From: DYJK01 sp040755055
Lineage (GTDB): Bacteria > Bacteroidota > Ignavibacteria > Ignavibacteriales > Melioribacteraceae
Reading direction: 5' to 3'
Length of the DNA: 64,000 nt
NCBI GenBank assembly: GCA_040755055.1
Contig: JBFMBS010000006.1
Location: forward strand, 103,498-167,497
The notes under the pieces: generated by a model
Databases searched by the model: none
Told to the model about the DNA's origin: nothing
The model's input: only the letters and a program-made list of their open reading frames with translations
Made by a program: the position numbers and the translations under genes
Shown here: positions 36,198 through 46,011 of the stretch, piece after piece
Numbering within the stretch: the first letter of the stretch is position 1
How the letters are laid out: the number at the start of each line of letters is the position of its first letter

Positions 36198-38600
36198 ATG
36201 TCTTACCGAAAAATATTTTTCATTACCCCAATCCTAATAATTTTTTATGCTTGTTCTTCTAATAATGATCCGATAAAGGATATTATCAAACCGGTAAACC
36301 TTATTGCCGGTCACACAGACTCGATGCTGATAAATGATATGTTCTACTCTGAAAATTATGAACTTGAATTTGTTCCGAATGAAAACGTGGAAGTAACTTA
36401 TGATAAATCTACCGGGATGATTCATTTTAAACCCGATATGAACTTTTCCGGTATGACATTAGTGGATTTCAAGCATGAAGGAAATAAGTACTCAATACCG
36501 GTACGTTCGCGCATACAACAGAAATACAAATTCTCATACAAGCCGGATCAGAACTACAAAGTGTTAAATCTTTTCGGAAGTTTTAACGGCTGGGACCGCG
36601 GCAACCTCCCTATGAAAGATGAAGATGGAAACGGTGTTTACGAAACAGAAGTGCCGCTTGAACCCGGAAGATATCAATACAAATTCTTTGGTGATGGAAA
36701 AGAGATTGTTGACCCTCTGAATTCAGAAAAGGTACCAAACGGATTTGGTGATTTTAATTCTGTATTTGTTGTGCCCGAACCAAAGAGCGGCAAGATATTT
36801 TTACATGCTGATGAGTTTAAGAGTATTGATGGCAAATCGGAATTTAGTTTCATCTATGAAAATGAAGATTTTCCCGAACCTCTTCAGAAAGATGATCTGA
36901 TCGTTTTGTTGGATAATCAAAAAGTTGAAGTAGGAAAATTAAACCTTGATGGTCAATCAATTATCTTAACTTTTGATCAAGACGAGTTGGAATCAAAACA
37001 ACTCGTTAGAGTTGCGGTAACAAAGAATGGCAAAGTTTCCAATATTCAATCTGTCTTTTTGGAAAACGGTAAACCGGCAGATAACGGTAACGCATTTTTA
37101 TGGAACGATGCATCAATCTACTCTTTGATGATCGACCGCTTCAGCGACGGGGATAAATCATTGAATAATCCAATCGTGCACGATTCCCTTTCTCCAAAAG
37201 CAAATTACATGGGCGGAGATTTTCAAGGAATCATCAACAAGTTGAACGAAGGATATTTTGATTCGCTCGGCATCAACACTATCTGGATTTCACCGGTTTA
37301 TGATAACCCGAACGAAGCGTTCAAAGAATCGCCGGCGCCTCATAGATGGTTTTCGGGGTATCATGGTTACTGGCCCATTAGTTCGAATGATACGGAAGAA
37401 AAATTCGGTACGATGGAAAGGTTGAAAGAGCTTGTTGAAACTGCACACAAAAAGGGAATAAAAATTTTACTTGATGTTGTGGCAAACCATGTACACGAGC
37501 AGCATCCGCTTGTTAAAGAACACCCGGATTGGATCGGTAATCTTATGCTGCCCGATGGAAGACGGAATTTACGTCTGTGGGACGAGCAAAGATTAACCAC
37601 GTGGTTCGAACCCTACTTACCAAAGTTTAATTATGTTGGTTCACAAGAGACAATTGATTTTATGTCAGAAAATGCTGTCTGGTGGTTGAAAGAAACCGGT
37701 GCAGATGGATTTAGGCAAGATGCTGTTAAACACATAGCAAATGAATTTTGGCGCTCGCTGACAAAACGGCTGAAAACAGAAATTGAAATTCCGAACAATA
37801 AAAAAGTTTACCAGATAGGCGAGACGTTTGGCAGCTATGAATTGATCAACTCTTATGTGAACAACGGGCAGTTGAGCGCACAGTTCAACTTTAATGTTTA
37901 TGATGTTGCGCTTCCAACATTCCTTGATGAAAAAATTTCTTTTTCTGTACTTGATGCCGAGATAAAAAAATCATTCCTCGTTTACGGCGAAAATAATTTG
38001 ATGGGAAATGTAATGGACAGTCACGATAAAAACCGCTTCATGGCATTTGCAGATGGCGATCTTGCAGTAACACAATGGAGTGCTACTGAAGAAGGTTGGA
38101 ATAATCCGCCAAAAGTTGATGACCCGAAGAATTACGACAAAGCAAAACTTTATTATGCGTACATGCATGCGGTGCCCGGTCTGCCGGTAATCTATTACGG
38201 AAGCGAGTTTGGAATGACCGGTGCATCCGATCCGGACAACAGAAGAATGATGCGATTTGGTGACGAACTGAATGTTTACGAAAGAAAAATGTTGGATGAT
38301 GTTGGGAAAATTGTAAATGCCCGAAAGAATCACCCGGCTTTACGTTACGGAGATTTTTATACACTTCTTGCCAATGAAAATATTTATGCGTTCATCCGTT
38401 CCGATATGAATGAAAGAATTTTAGTTGTGCTGAACAAAAATACAAATGATCAGATGATTGAATTATCTCTGCCCGGGGTTTATAAAGCTAATTCAGTCGA
38501 AGATTTGATTACCGGCGCAAAGCTGAAAGTGAAAAGTGGGAAGTTGAAAGTTAAAATTGATGGGGTAGGGTACAAATATTTTAAGATAGAAAAAGAATAA
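36198..38600 (+). CDS. GH13 alpha-amylase-family lipoprotein
   Basis: 800-residue predicted lipoprotein (MSYRKIFFITPILIIFYACS, lipidated Cys about residue 19). Residues about 115-165 are a CBM48/AMPK-type glycogen-binding module (LFGSFNGWDRGNLPM, GRYQYKFFGDGK). Residues about 300-720 are a GH13 barrel with the four conserved regions: DVVANH (about 425), GFRQDAVKH (about 503, nucleophile Asp), GETFG (about 540, acid Glu) and MDSHDKNRF (about 607). A C-terminal beta domain follows. It hydrolyses alpha-glucans, probably maltodextrin or pullulan-like oligosaccharides, at the envelope. A GGAG site precedes the ATG, and a large nested hairpin follows the stop. Confidence 0.92.
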   Translation: MSYRKIFFITPILIIFYACSSNNDPIKDIIKPVNLIAGHTDSMLINDMFYSENYELEFVPNENVEVTYDKSTGMIHFKPDMNFSGMTLVDFKHEGNKYSIPVRSRIQQKYKFSYKPDQNYKVLNLFGSFNGWDRGNLPMKDEDGNGVYETEVPLEPGRYQYKFFGDGKEIVDPLNSEKVPNGFGDFNSVFVVPEPKSGKIFLHADEFKSIDGKSEFSFIYENEDFPEPLQKDDLIVLLDNQKVEVGKLNLDGQSIILTFDQDELESKQLVRVAVTKNGKVSNIQSVFLENGKPADNGNAFLWNDASIYSLMIDRFSDGDKSLNNPIVHDSLSPKANYMGGDFQGIINKLNEGYFDSLGINTIWISPVYDNPNEAFKESPAPHRWFSGYHGYWPISSNDTEEKFGTMERLKELVETAHKKGIKILLDVVANHVHEQHPLVKEHPDWIGNLMLPDGRRNLRLWDEQRLTTWFEPYLPKFNYVGSQETIDFMSENAVWWLKETGADGFRQDAVKHIANEFWRSLTKRLKTEIEIPNNKKVYQIGETFGSYELINSYVNNGQLSAQFNFNVYDVALPTFLDEKISFSVLDAEIKKSFLVYGENNLMGNVMDSHDKNRFMAFADGDLAVTQWSATEEGWNNPPKVDDPKNYDKAKLYYAYMHAVPGLPVIYYGSEFGMTGASDPDNRRMMRFGDELNVYERKMLDDVGKIVNARKNHPALRYGDFYTLLANENIYAFIRSDMNERILVVLNKNTNDQMIELSLPGVYKANSVEDLITGAKLKVKSGKLKVKIDGVGYKYFKIEKE

Positions 38601-38604
38601 AATT

Positions 38605-38692
38605 ACAGATTAAGCAGACTTGCTAGCATTAAGCAAGTCTGCTGCAATTAATCTTAGAAATTTTCTAATCCGTTTTGATCTGCTTAATCTGT
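38605..38692 (+). terminator. Nested hairpin after GH13 gene
   Basis: Inner stem AGCAGACTTGCT (38613-38624) with AGCAAGTCTGCT (38632-38643), 12 bp perfect. An outer 14-bp perfect inverted repeat, ACAGATTAAGCAGA (38605-38618) with TCTGCTTAATCTGT (38679-38692), overlaps it, so two alternative folds exclude each other. It lies between convergent genes. Confidence 0.6.
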
Positions 38693-38727
38693 GTCATCCG
38701 CTTTCCATTAAATTATCATTCGACTTT

Positions 38728-39918
38728 TTATCTCACCAAATAAATATCCTTTTGTCTTTCCGAAAGCCATTCAATACCATTTTTAGTCACAACAACCATT
38801 TCTTCGATAGTTGCTATGCCATAATTCTCAATTGTTAATCGAGGTTCGATAGTGAATACGTTTGATTCTTCCAGTTCCATATATGGTAAGTTGGCGTAGC
38901 GCTCCCATTTCGGTCCCATCAGGCAGCCGCCATCGTGGCAAAGTCTACCAACTTGATGACCCAAGCCGTGTGGAAATTCTTCGTAACCGCTTACCTGGAT
39001 GTAATTGCGCGATACCTCGTCTATCTCCCAACCTTTTTTGCCGGGCTTCATTGCATTTGCCGCACGCGTTATTGAATCCTTGATCACATCAAACCCTTTT
39101 TGCACTTCTGCCGGTGCTTTATCTTCATGAGGTCTTAACACGTACCATGTTCTTTGCAGATCGGAACAGTATCCTTTGTACCTGATACCAAAATCCATGT
39201 TGATTACATGTCCTTGTTCAATCACTCTATCGGTTGGACCGGAGTGAGCGCCGGCAGTGTTTGGTCCGCTGAATACCGAAGGGCAGTACTCTTTATCCCA
39301 CGCCAAACCGAATCCTCTTTTCTCGGTAATATCCTGAACAAAATCCGCAACTTGTTTTTCGGTAATTCCGGGCTTCAAGAATTTAGTTACTTCATCAAAT
39401 ATCTTTAATGTTTCTACAATTGCTTCTTTCATGATATCAATTTCGGCTTTCGATTTTCTACCACGTAGTGCCGCAACTATCTCCTCCGAAGAAATCAATT
39501 TTGAAGCGTAATCCGTTCCGTTGAAATGATCAAGAAGCTCAAGATATAATCCGTAAGTTATTCCGTCTGCCAGACTGGAATTACGCGAGTAATTAATTGC
39601 TATCTTATTTGGTTTGATTGTGTTGATAATATCAAGAAATTTTTCTTTGATCGACTTAAGGTATGGATGGATATTTTTGTATGTACCCACGGCTTTCATA
39701 TTTTCATATTCAAGTGAACCGATAATTGCGTGTGTATCACCGGTCTTCGTAATTATAAATGCCGATTGCCACGTTGCAGTAGTACCAACAAGCATATCCA
39801 TCATGGGGTCTTTAATATTGCCGGTTTCGCGGACGAAAGTCATCCACATATCTATATCTTTTTCGTTTAGAATTTTTGCTGCCTGGTCTATCTTTTGTAG
39901 AATTAATTCCTTGGACAT
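38728..39918 (-). CDS. M24 family Xaa-Pro peptidase
   Basis: 396-residue cytosolic metallopeptidase of the M24 (pita-bread) family, Xaa-Pro aminopeptidase or dipeptidase type. The N-terminal creatinase-like domain (1-160) precedes the catalytic domain, with metal ligands in NMDFGIRYKGYCSDLQR (the two Asp), HGLGHQVGR (His), FTIEPRL and TIEEM (Glu residues). I take ATG 39918 because AGG lies just upstream; ATG 39930 would add MRFQ. It removes N-terminal residues before proline; specificity is not readable. Monocistronic, convergent with the GH13 gene. Confidence 0.9.
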   Translation of the reverse strand: MSKELILQKIDQAAKILNEKDIDMWMTFVRETGNIKDPMMDMLVGTTATWQSAFIITKTGDTHAIIGSLEYENMKAVGTYKNIHPYLKSIKEKFLDIINTIKPNKIAINYSRNSSLADGITYGLYLELLDHFNGTDYASKLISSEEIVAALRGRKSKAEIDIMKEAIVETLKIFDEVTKFLKPGITEKQVADFVQDITEKRGFGLAWDKEYCPSVFSGPNTAGAHSGPTDRVIEQGHVINMDFGIRYKGYCSDLQRTWYVLRPHEDKAPAEVQKGFDVIKDSITRAANAMKPGKKGWEIDEVSRNYIQVSGYEEFPHGLGHQVGRLCHDGGCLMGPKWERYANLPYMELEESNVFTIEPRLTIENYGIATIEEMVVVTKNGIEWLSERQKDIYLVR

Positions 39919-40052
39919 TTGAAACCTCATGATTAGTAGAAATTTGACTACTCAAAAATGGTCAATCTTATTCCAAAATTCCAAGTAGTAATTTTACTCC
40001 CCAAAATAAATTTAAGATAATATGTATATTTTGGTAAAGGATTAATGATCTA

Positions 40053-40895
40053 ATGAACAATAAAATTAACGTAGCAATAATAGATCTTTATAACGGCGAA
40101 GAAAACCAGGGTATTAGATGTATTAAAGATATCTTGAATGAGATCGACTGTCATTATCCGAATATTTCGGTCGAGTACAAACAATTTGAAACGCGCTTAA
40201 ACGGTGATATAGCAGACGGGAATTTTGATATTTACATTTCCTCCGGTGGACCGGGCAGTCCGTGGGAAGGAGAAAGTACGGAATGGGAATCGAAATATTT
40301 TAATTTGATGGATAGGATCTGGTCGCACAATCAAAATAACGAAACGAAGAAATATGTTTTTTTTATTTGCCATTCATTTCAGATTATGACCCGTTATTTC
40401 AAATTTGGTAAAGTGATCAAAAGAAATTCAAAATCATTTGGCGTTATGCCGGTTCACAAAACCGAAGCCGGAAATTCTGATCCGCTTCTTAAACAACTGC
40501 CCGATCCATTTTACGGTGCTGATTTCAGGGATTGGCAAGTTGTACAGCCGGATCAAAAAGTGTTTGAAGAACTCGGCGCGCAAATAATATGCATTGAAAA
40601 AGAACGCCTACATGTTCCTTTTGAACGTGCGGTTATGGCTGTTAGAATTAATAATGAATTTGTAGGAACACAATTTCATCCCGAGGCAGATGGGGCAAGT
40701 ATGTATTACCACTTTCGTAAACCTGAAAGAAAAGAACAAGTTGTTGGTAAATATGGCGAGAAAAAGTACTATGAAATGCTTGATCTACTAAATAACCCGA
40801 ACGGCATTATGTTAACACAAAAAACAGTCCTTCCGAATTTCATTAAACATGCAATTAGCGAATTAAGACCCGAAGCAGTTGAAGATAAAAAATAG
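40053..40895 (+). CDS. Class I glutamine amidotransferase-like protein
   Basis: 280-residue stand-alone GATase1-fold protein, similar to the amidotransferase half of GMP synthase. The nucleophile elbow is FICHSFQIM (Cys about 109) and the catalytic His-Glu pair is in QFHPEADG (about 210). An oxyanion-type SSGGPGSPWEGE segment is near residue 65. There is no synthetase domain or partner gene nearby, so the ammonia acceptor is unknown; it may instead hydrolyse gamma-glutamyl compounds. Its stop is one base from the stop of the convergent histidine kinase gene. Confidence 0.85.
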   Translation: MNNKINVAIIDLYNGEENQGIRCIKDILNEIDCHYPNISVEYKQFETRLNGDIADGNFDIYISSGGPGSPWEGESTEWESKYFNLMDRIWSHNQNNETKKYVFFICHSFQIMTRYFKFGKVIKRNSKSFGVMPVHKTEAGNSDPLLKQLPDPFYGADFRDWQVVQPDQKVFEELGAQIICIEKERLHVPFERAVMAVRINNEFVGTQFHPEADGASMYYHFRKPERKEQVVGKYGEKKYYEMLDLLNNPNGIMLTQKTVLPNFIKHAISELRPEAVEDKK

Positions 40896-40896
40896 T

Positions 40897-42474
40897 TTAA
40901 GCTTTCGGAAGCGTAAAAGTAAAGGTTGTTCCCTCATTTGGTCTGCTGGCAACGGAAATCTTACCCTTGTTCCGTTCTATCATCTCTTTACAAATAACTA
41001 AACCGAGCCCGGTCCCTTTTTCTTCGTTAGTGCCGTAAGTTGTGTGATGTGTATCTAACCTGAAAAGTTTCGGGATATCTTCTTCGGCAATTCCTACACC
41101 GTTATCGTTGATTGAAAATTCAATCAGGTTATCACAAATAGAGGATTTAAAAATTATAATTCCATTTTCTCTTGTGAATTTGATTGCATTGGTAAGCAAA
41201 TTTTCAATAATAATGAATAACATATCCTCATCTGCAAAAACTATGCTTGAAGGATTAGTATCATTAATCACGTTAATTTTTTTATTTGCTGCGTTGTTAC
41301 TGAGAAGTTTTATAGCCTGGTTTATTTTATAATGCATATTGAATGATGCCGGTTCGAAAGGAATTTTGCCGGATTGAAGCCGTGACCATTGTAATAGATT
41401 TTCGAGCAAAGCAAAAACAGATTTTGCAGCTTCGTGGATCTTTTCGGAGAAAAGTCTTATCTCATCCTTTTCTAGATTATCGATATCCTCAACCAGGAAC
41501 TCGGAAAAATTTAAGAGCGAGTTAAACGGGCTGCGAAGATCGTGAGCAATTATAGAAAAAAGCCGGTCTTTGGCACCATTGGTGATCCGTAGTTTTTCCT
41601 CAGATTTTGTTAACGCCTCATTTACATATCGTATCTTCTCCAACATCTGTTTCATCTTCGCTTCGTTCTTTTTTAACTCGGTAATATCCCTTAAGATTCC
41701 GCGGTAGGCGATTGTTTTGCCTTCCTGGTTCTTAATTGCAAGCGAAGTTTCTAAAACAGTAATTACATCACCCGTTCTTTTTCTTATATCGATCTGGTAA
41801 TTTTTAACAAAGCCGTTCTCTTCCAACACTTTTTTGAAGTTCTCCCTTTCCCCGGAATGCAAATACATTTCTTTTGCTATGTCGATATTCATTAATTCTT
41901 CAAGAGAATTGATACCGAACAATTCCATGCCGGCCGGGTTTAACTCAACAAATTTACCTTCCGGTGTGCTTTCATATACAGCATCTTTTAATTCTTTGAA
42001 GAGGGAATGGTATTTGCTTTTTGCTTCAAGCAGTTTTTCTTCTGCAATTACCTGATCAGTTATATCCCGTGCAATGCCAAGGAGACCAACAAGCTCATCG
42101 TCGTCGTTACGAATTTGTGAACAACTTAACTCGATAGGGAAAAATGATCCGTCCTTTCTTTTGTTAATCAGTCTGCCTTGCCAGCTTTCCTTGATAGTCG
42201 ATTGACGAATATTTTTTTGAAGCTCATCGTTATCGTCCGCACTTACAATTTCGATTGACTTGCCTATCAACTCCGAGTATTCATACCCGTAAGTTTGCAG
42301 AAAAGCACGGTTAACATATACAACTACGCCGGTTAGGTCGGTTATAGAGATTGCCTCGTTAATAGAATTAAGTGTGTTTAATAGGAATTTGGAATCGGCG
42401 CTAAGATCTTGAATGTTATTCATATTACCGACGAAATCGGTAACGGGTTTTGTATCGTATAATTTTGAATTCAT
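40897..42474 (-). CDS. PAS-PAS sensor histidine kinase
   Basis: 525-residue soluble histidine kinase. PAS domain 1 is about 25-145 (SITDLTGVVVYVNRAFLQTY) with a PAC motif, PAS domain 2 about 150-270. A short coiled coil leads to HisKA with FSIIAHDLRSPFNSLLNF (phospho-His about 309). HATPase_c follows with NLLTNAIKF (N box), DNGVGI (G1) and GTGLGLVICKEM (G2). No membrane segment is visible, so it senses a cytosolic signal such as redox or a ligand. There is no response regulator beside it, making it an orphan kinase. Confidence 0.9.
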   Translation of the reverse strand: MNSKLYDTKPVTDFVGNMNNIQDLSADSKFLLNTLNSINEAISITDLTGVVVYVNRAFLQTYGYEYSELIGKSIEIVSADDNDELQKNIRQSTIKESWQGRLINKRKDGSFFPIELSCSQIRNDDDELVGLLGIARDITDQVIAEEKLLEAKSKYHSLFKELKDAVYESTPEGKFVELNPAGMELFGINSLEELMNIDIAKEMYLHSGERENFKKVLEENGFVKNYQIDIRKRTGDVITVLETSLAIKNQEGKTIAYRGILRDITELKKNEAKMKQMLEKIRYVNEALTKSEEKLRITNGAKDRLFSIIAHDLRSPFNSLLNFSEFLVEDIDNLEKDEIRLFSEKIHEAAKSVFALLENLLQWSRLQSGKIPFEPASFNMHYKINQAIKLLSNNAANKKINVINDTNPSSIVFADEDMLFIIIENLLTNAIKFTRENGIIIFKSSICDNLIEFSINDNGVGIAEEDIPKLFRLDTHHTTYGTNEEKGTGLGLVICKEMIERNKGKISVASRPNEGTTFTFTLPKA

Positions 42475-42565
42475 TTACACTTGGTTGAATTTGCAATTCA
42501 ATATAAAAAAATATACTGAAGTATAACAATTATTATTAATAGGGACATAAATCATTTTATTCCAT

Positions 42566-43531
42566 TTAATATTTTTTTGCAGCCCTTTTCAATCGATCCA
42601 TTATAGCCATTCCCAATCCCTCTTCTTTAACCGGCTCGACCAGGATAATGTCAACGTTTTCATTTTCAAATTCATGCAAGTAACGGAATAAATTAGCGGC
42701 AGCTTCTTTCATATCACCGGATGGCGATAGTATTTTTTGTGAATAGAAATTTTCCCCAGCAGTTTTTTTGTTAAAAAAGAGTGCCCCAATTTTTTTACCT
42801 GAATTTAATCTTATAGTTTTTTCCGATAAAAAATGGAGAGGTATCTCGGGTGAGTAATGGTAAAGTAATTGCCCGGGTGCCAACGGTTTATTTGTGGTAG
42901 TGAATACAATATCAATTTTCCCGATAACCTTTTCAATCTCCTCTTTGGAAAGTCCGCCGGGTCTCAGTAAGGAAAATTTTTCATCTTTGTAAAGCAATAT
43001 GGTTGATTCAACTCCTACTTTGCATTTACCGCCGTCGAGAATTAAATCAACCTTGCTGCCTAAACTTTTTTTTACATGTTCCGCTTCGGTAGGGCTAAGG
43101 TGTCCGAAACGATTCGCACTCGGCGCAGCTATAGGTGTTTCAGATTTAGCAATAAGCTCAAGCGCAACTTTGTGATTTGGCATGCGGACAGCAACAGTAT
43201 CATTGCCGGAGGTGACAATGTCCGGTACAATTTCCTTTTTAGGAAGAACCAATGTTAAAGGTCCGGGCCAGAATCTCTCAATAAGATTATCAATGCGTTT
43301 ATCGTTGTAATTAGTGAAAACGCGTAATTCATTTTTGTTTGAAATGTGTAAAATGAGTGGGTTAAAGGTCGGACGTTTTTTAATATCAAATATTTTTGCT
43401 ACTGCAATAGGATTCAAACCGTCTGCGCCCAATCCGTAAACAGTTTCTGTCGGAAACGCAACAAGTCCGCCGCTCTTTATAATTTCTGCAGCTTTGATAA
43501 TATTTTTGTCTGTGGCCGGTAGTAGGTTCAT
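42566..43531 (-). CDS. sua5: L-threonylcarbamoyladenylate synthase
   Basis: 321-residue Sua5-type enzyme that makes threonylcarbamoyl-AMP from threonine, bicarbonate and ATP for t6A37 of tRNA. The YrdC domain (1-200) has AFPTETVYGLGADG, KIFDIKKRPTFNPLI and TPIAAPSANRFGHLSPT. The C-terminal Sua5 domain (about 240-321) carries PGQLLYHYSPEIPL. Two-domain length distinguishes it from the short TsaC form. Universally conserved and usually essential. It is transcribed towards the histidine kinase gene with about 90 bases between. Confidence 0.95.
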   Translation of the reverse strand: MNLLPATDKNIIKAAEIIKSGGLVAFPTETVYGLGADGLNPIAVAKIFDIKKRPTFNPLILHISNKNELRVFTNYNDKRIDNLIERFWPGPLTLVLPKKEIVPDIVTSGNDTVAVRMPNHKVALELIAKSETPIAAPSANRFGHLSPTEAEHVKKSLGSKVDLILDGGKCKVGVESTILLYKDEKFSLLRPGGLSKEEIEKVIGKIDIVFTTTNKPLAPGQLLYHYSPEIPLHFLSEKTIRLNSGKKIGALFFNKKTAGENFYSQKILSPSGDMKEAAANLFRYLHEFENENVDIILVEPVKEEGLGMAIMDRLKRAAKKY

Positions 43532-43612
43532 TTTATAAGAATCATTTTACACTCCGGTTCAAAAATAAGAAGTTTTGTTAAAGAATAGTAATTCGACTAT
43601 TTTTCACATAGG

Positions 43613-43769
43613 TGTCCCAAATTTTTCTCTATCAATCTGGTTAATTCAAATAATAATTTGTAGTTATGGCAATGTAAACGATACTTCGGTTCAATTTGTA
43701 GAACGCATAAATATTCTGAAAATAACCGATCCTACAAGACTTTTTAGCGTGTCAATAAAGTTTGGGACA
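43613..43769. repeat. Intergenic element bounded by TGTCCCAAA inverted repeats
   Basis: TGTCCCAAA at 43613-43621 and TTTGGGACA at 43761-43769 are perfect 9-bp inverted repeats flanking about 140 bases with no credible gene. The same TGTCCCAAAT end occurs at 54291. It fills most of the gap between sua5 and the cyclase gene. Confidence 0.45.
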
Positions 43770-43801
43770 GTAGTGTTTTTTCATTAAAATAAAATTTGCA
43801 G

Positions 43802-45130
43802 ATGAAGAAAATAGCTCTTTCGCTCAACGTAGAAGAACAAAGCTATCTCGATGAACAATTAACCCAGGAGATAATTACCAGTGAGCGGAAAAGAGCTAAA
43901 TTATTAGGGCTGATTTCACTTTGTCTTGTCACTGCCGTAATAATTTTTATTAGTCTATTCAAAGAAAAATACCTTGAAGTAGTACCGGGTCTTATCCCAG
44001 CTTACATTTCGATAGCCATCCTTCTAATACTTGCTTTACGCGAATACATAATGAATAGGATGATGCTTAAACAATCATTGAAGCGGATAATGTCGAATAA
44101 ATTCCGAAGACAATTGATGCGTTACTTGTGGATAATTTTTGAGATCAGCATACCAACCTTAATACTTTACATTTATTCATTTTATATAAATACACCGCTT
44201 CTTTTATCCACGCCGGCAGTTTGGTTTTATTTTGTTATTATTATCTTATCAACTCTAAGTCTGGATTTTTATATCTCGGCAGTCTGCGGATTTACGGCAG
44301 CAATAGAATATTTGGTTTTAATTTTTGTATTTGTTGAGACTAACTCTAATAATGCCACGGCTGATTTGTATGGTAGTTCGTTTATCTATCATTCAAGATG
44401 TTTGATGTTAATGATAAGCGGACTGGTTGCCGGTTATGTTGCTAATCAACTAAGAAATAGGATCATCAACACTCACATAACATTGCTGGAGCGCAATAGG
44501 GTTGTTAATTTATTCGATCAACAAGTATCAAGAGAAATTGTTGATGAACTTGTTACTAACAGCGGCGAATTGAGAAGTAAAAGAAAATTTGTTTGTGTAA
44601 TGTTTTTAGATATACGGGGATTTACGCAATTTGCCGAGTATAAAGAGCCGGAAGAAATAATCAAATACCAAAATGAAGTATTCTCTTTTATGATTGAAAT
44701 TATTACAAAGAACAACGGTATTATAAACCAGTTTTTAGGCGATGGATACATGGCAACTTTCGGTGCGCCGATATCGAAAGGGAACGATTGTTTAAATGCC
44801 GTACGTGCTGCTTTGGAAATTGTTAAGATGGTAAATGAAAAAAGTTCCAGCGGTTTAATCCCTAAAACACAAATTGGAATTGGTCTCCATGCCGGCGATA
44901 TTGTTGCCGGGAATGTTGGAACCGATATCCGCAAACAATATTCTATTTCCGGTAATACTGTTATTCTTGCTTCACGCATAGAAGAATTAAACAAACAATA
45001 TGGTTCGCAGTTGTTAGTTTCAAAAGAAGTTCTTGAAAATATTTACGATTACCGAATTCAACCCGTACATATCGGCTCTGTTCAATTGAAAGGGCGTATT
45101 AATCCTTTAGATATTTATAAATTAGCTTAA
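43802..45130 (+). CDS. Membrane-bound class III adenylate/guanylate cyclase
   Basis: 442-residue protein with about six N-terminal membrane helices (roughly 35-215) and a cytosolic class III nucleotidyl cyclase domain (about 255-440). Metal-binding aspartates are in MFLDIRGFTQF and FLGDGYMATFG; transition-state residues in SGNTVILASRIEELN (Asn and Arg). It should make cAMP or cGMP. ATG 43802 is preferred to the TTG at 43796. The phosphatase gene follows 14 bases later in the same direction, so they may form an operon. The membrane sensor part resembles no input domain I can name. Confidence 0.88.
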   Translation: MKKIALSLNVEEQSYLDEQLTQEIITSERKRAKLLGLISLCLVTAVIIFISLFKEKYLEVVPGLIPAYISIAILLILALREYIMNRMMLKQSLKRIMSNKFRRQLMRYLWIIFEISIPTLILYIYSFYINTPLLLSTPAVWFYFVIIILSTLSLDFYISAVCGFTAAIEYLVLIFVFVETNSNNATADLYGSSFIYHSRCLMLMISGLVAGYVANQLRNRIINTHITLLERNRVVNLFDQQVSREIVDELVTNSGELRSKRKFVCVMFLDIRGFTQFAEYKEPEEIIKYQNEVFSFMIEIITKNNGIINQFLGDGYMATFGAPISKGNDCLNAVRAALEIVKMVNEKSSSGLIPKTQIGIGLHAGDIVAGNVGTDIRKQYSISGNTVILASRIEELNKQYGSQLLVSKEVLENIYDYRIQPVHIGSVQLKGRINPLDIYKLA

Positions 45131-45144
45131 GGTGTGTGGAATAA

Positions 45145-45900
45145 ATGAAAGAGACTAAAGAATTCTGTAAACAACTTGCTTTTGAAAGCGGAAAAATTAT
45201 CAAACAGTATTTTAAAACCGAAATCGGTATTGAAACAAAAACGGACGAATCCCCGGTTACTATTGCAGATAAAAGAGCAGAAGAAATTATGCGAGAAATG
45301 ATAATGAAAGAATTTCCAGATCACGGGATTTTAGGCGAAGAGTTCGGCGAATATAACGCGGACGCAGAATACAAATGGATTCTTGACCCGATCGACGGGA
45401 CTAAAAGTTTTATTTGCGGTGCTACTACTTTCGGGACTATGATCGCATTACTGAAAAATAATCAACCGATTCTCGGCGTTATTAATCAGCCAATCTTAAA
45501 TGAATTTATTATCGGTGATAACTCCGTAACAGAATTAAATCAGAAGAAAATAAATGTGCGGCAATGCGGCGATCTTTCCTCCGCGGTTTTACTTACAACC
45601 GATCTAATCAACTTTGAAAAATACCGAAGCTTGCAGAATTTTGAAGAGCTGATTCATAAGGTCAAACTTTTCAGGATGTGGGGCGATTGTTACGGTTATA
45701 CGCTTCTTGCAAGCGGCTTTGCAGATATCATGATCGACCCGATTATGAATAAGTGGGACCTTGCGGCACTTATCCCAATCGTTAATGGTGCCGGCGGAAA
45801 AATTACTGATTATTATGGAAACGATCCGATGAAGGGAAATAGTATTGTTGCAACTGCCGGGTCGCTTCATGAAGAGGTGTTGAGAATATTAAATGCATGA
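45145..45900 (+). CDS. hisN: Inositol-monophosphatase-family phosphatase, HisN-like
   Basis: 251-residue Mg-dependent phosphatase of the IMPase family, most like histidinol-phosphatase HisN. Motifs: HGILGEEFGEYN (metal-binding Glu), WILDPIDGTKSFICG (DPIDGT core, about 75-85), and the C-terminal KWDLAALIPIVNGAGG (WDxAA). Alternatives are inositol-1-phosphatase or CysQ; the KSFICG sequence following the core favours HisN. Cytosolic. Directly after the cyclase gene. Confidence 0.85.
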   Translation: MKETKEFCKQLAFESGKIIKQYFKTEIGIETKTDESPVTIADKRAEEIMREMIMKEFPDHGILGEEFGEYNADAEYKWILDPIDGTKSFICGATTFGTMIALLKNNQPILGVINQPILNEFIIGDNSVTELNQKKINVRQCGDLSSAVLLTTDLINFEKYRSLQNFEELIHKVKLFRMWGDCYGYTLLASGFADIMIDPIMNKWDLAALIPIVNGAGGKITDYYGNDPMKGNSIVATAGSLHEEVLRILNA

Positions 45901-46011
45901 AATTATTGCAGATTAACGCTGCTGTGTTTTTAATTAATACGAATTTTTTTGAATCCTTCGCGATGTTTTCTGCATCATATTGTTCACAGAATCTATAAAA
46001 AGGAGATAGTA

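Noticed and set aside
40053..40895. GMP synthase (guaA)
   Set aside because: The amidotransferase fold is present, but the ATP-pyrophosphatase synthetase domain is missing and the chain is only 280 residues.
43575..43787. 70-codon plus-strand frame upstream of the cyclase gene
   Set aside because: No family resemblance, no ribosome-binding site, and it overlaps an inverted-repeat-bounded element.
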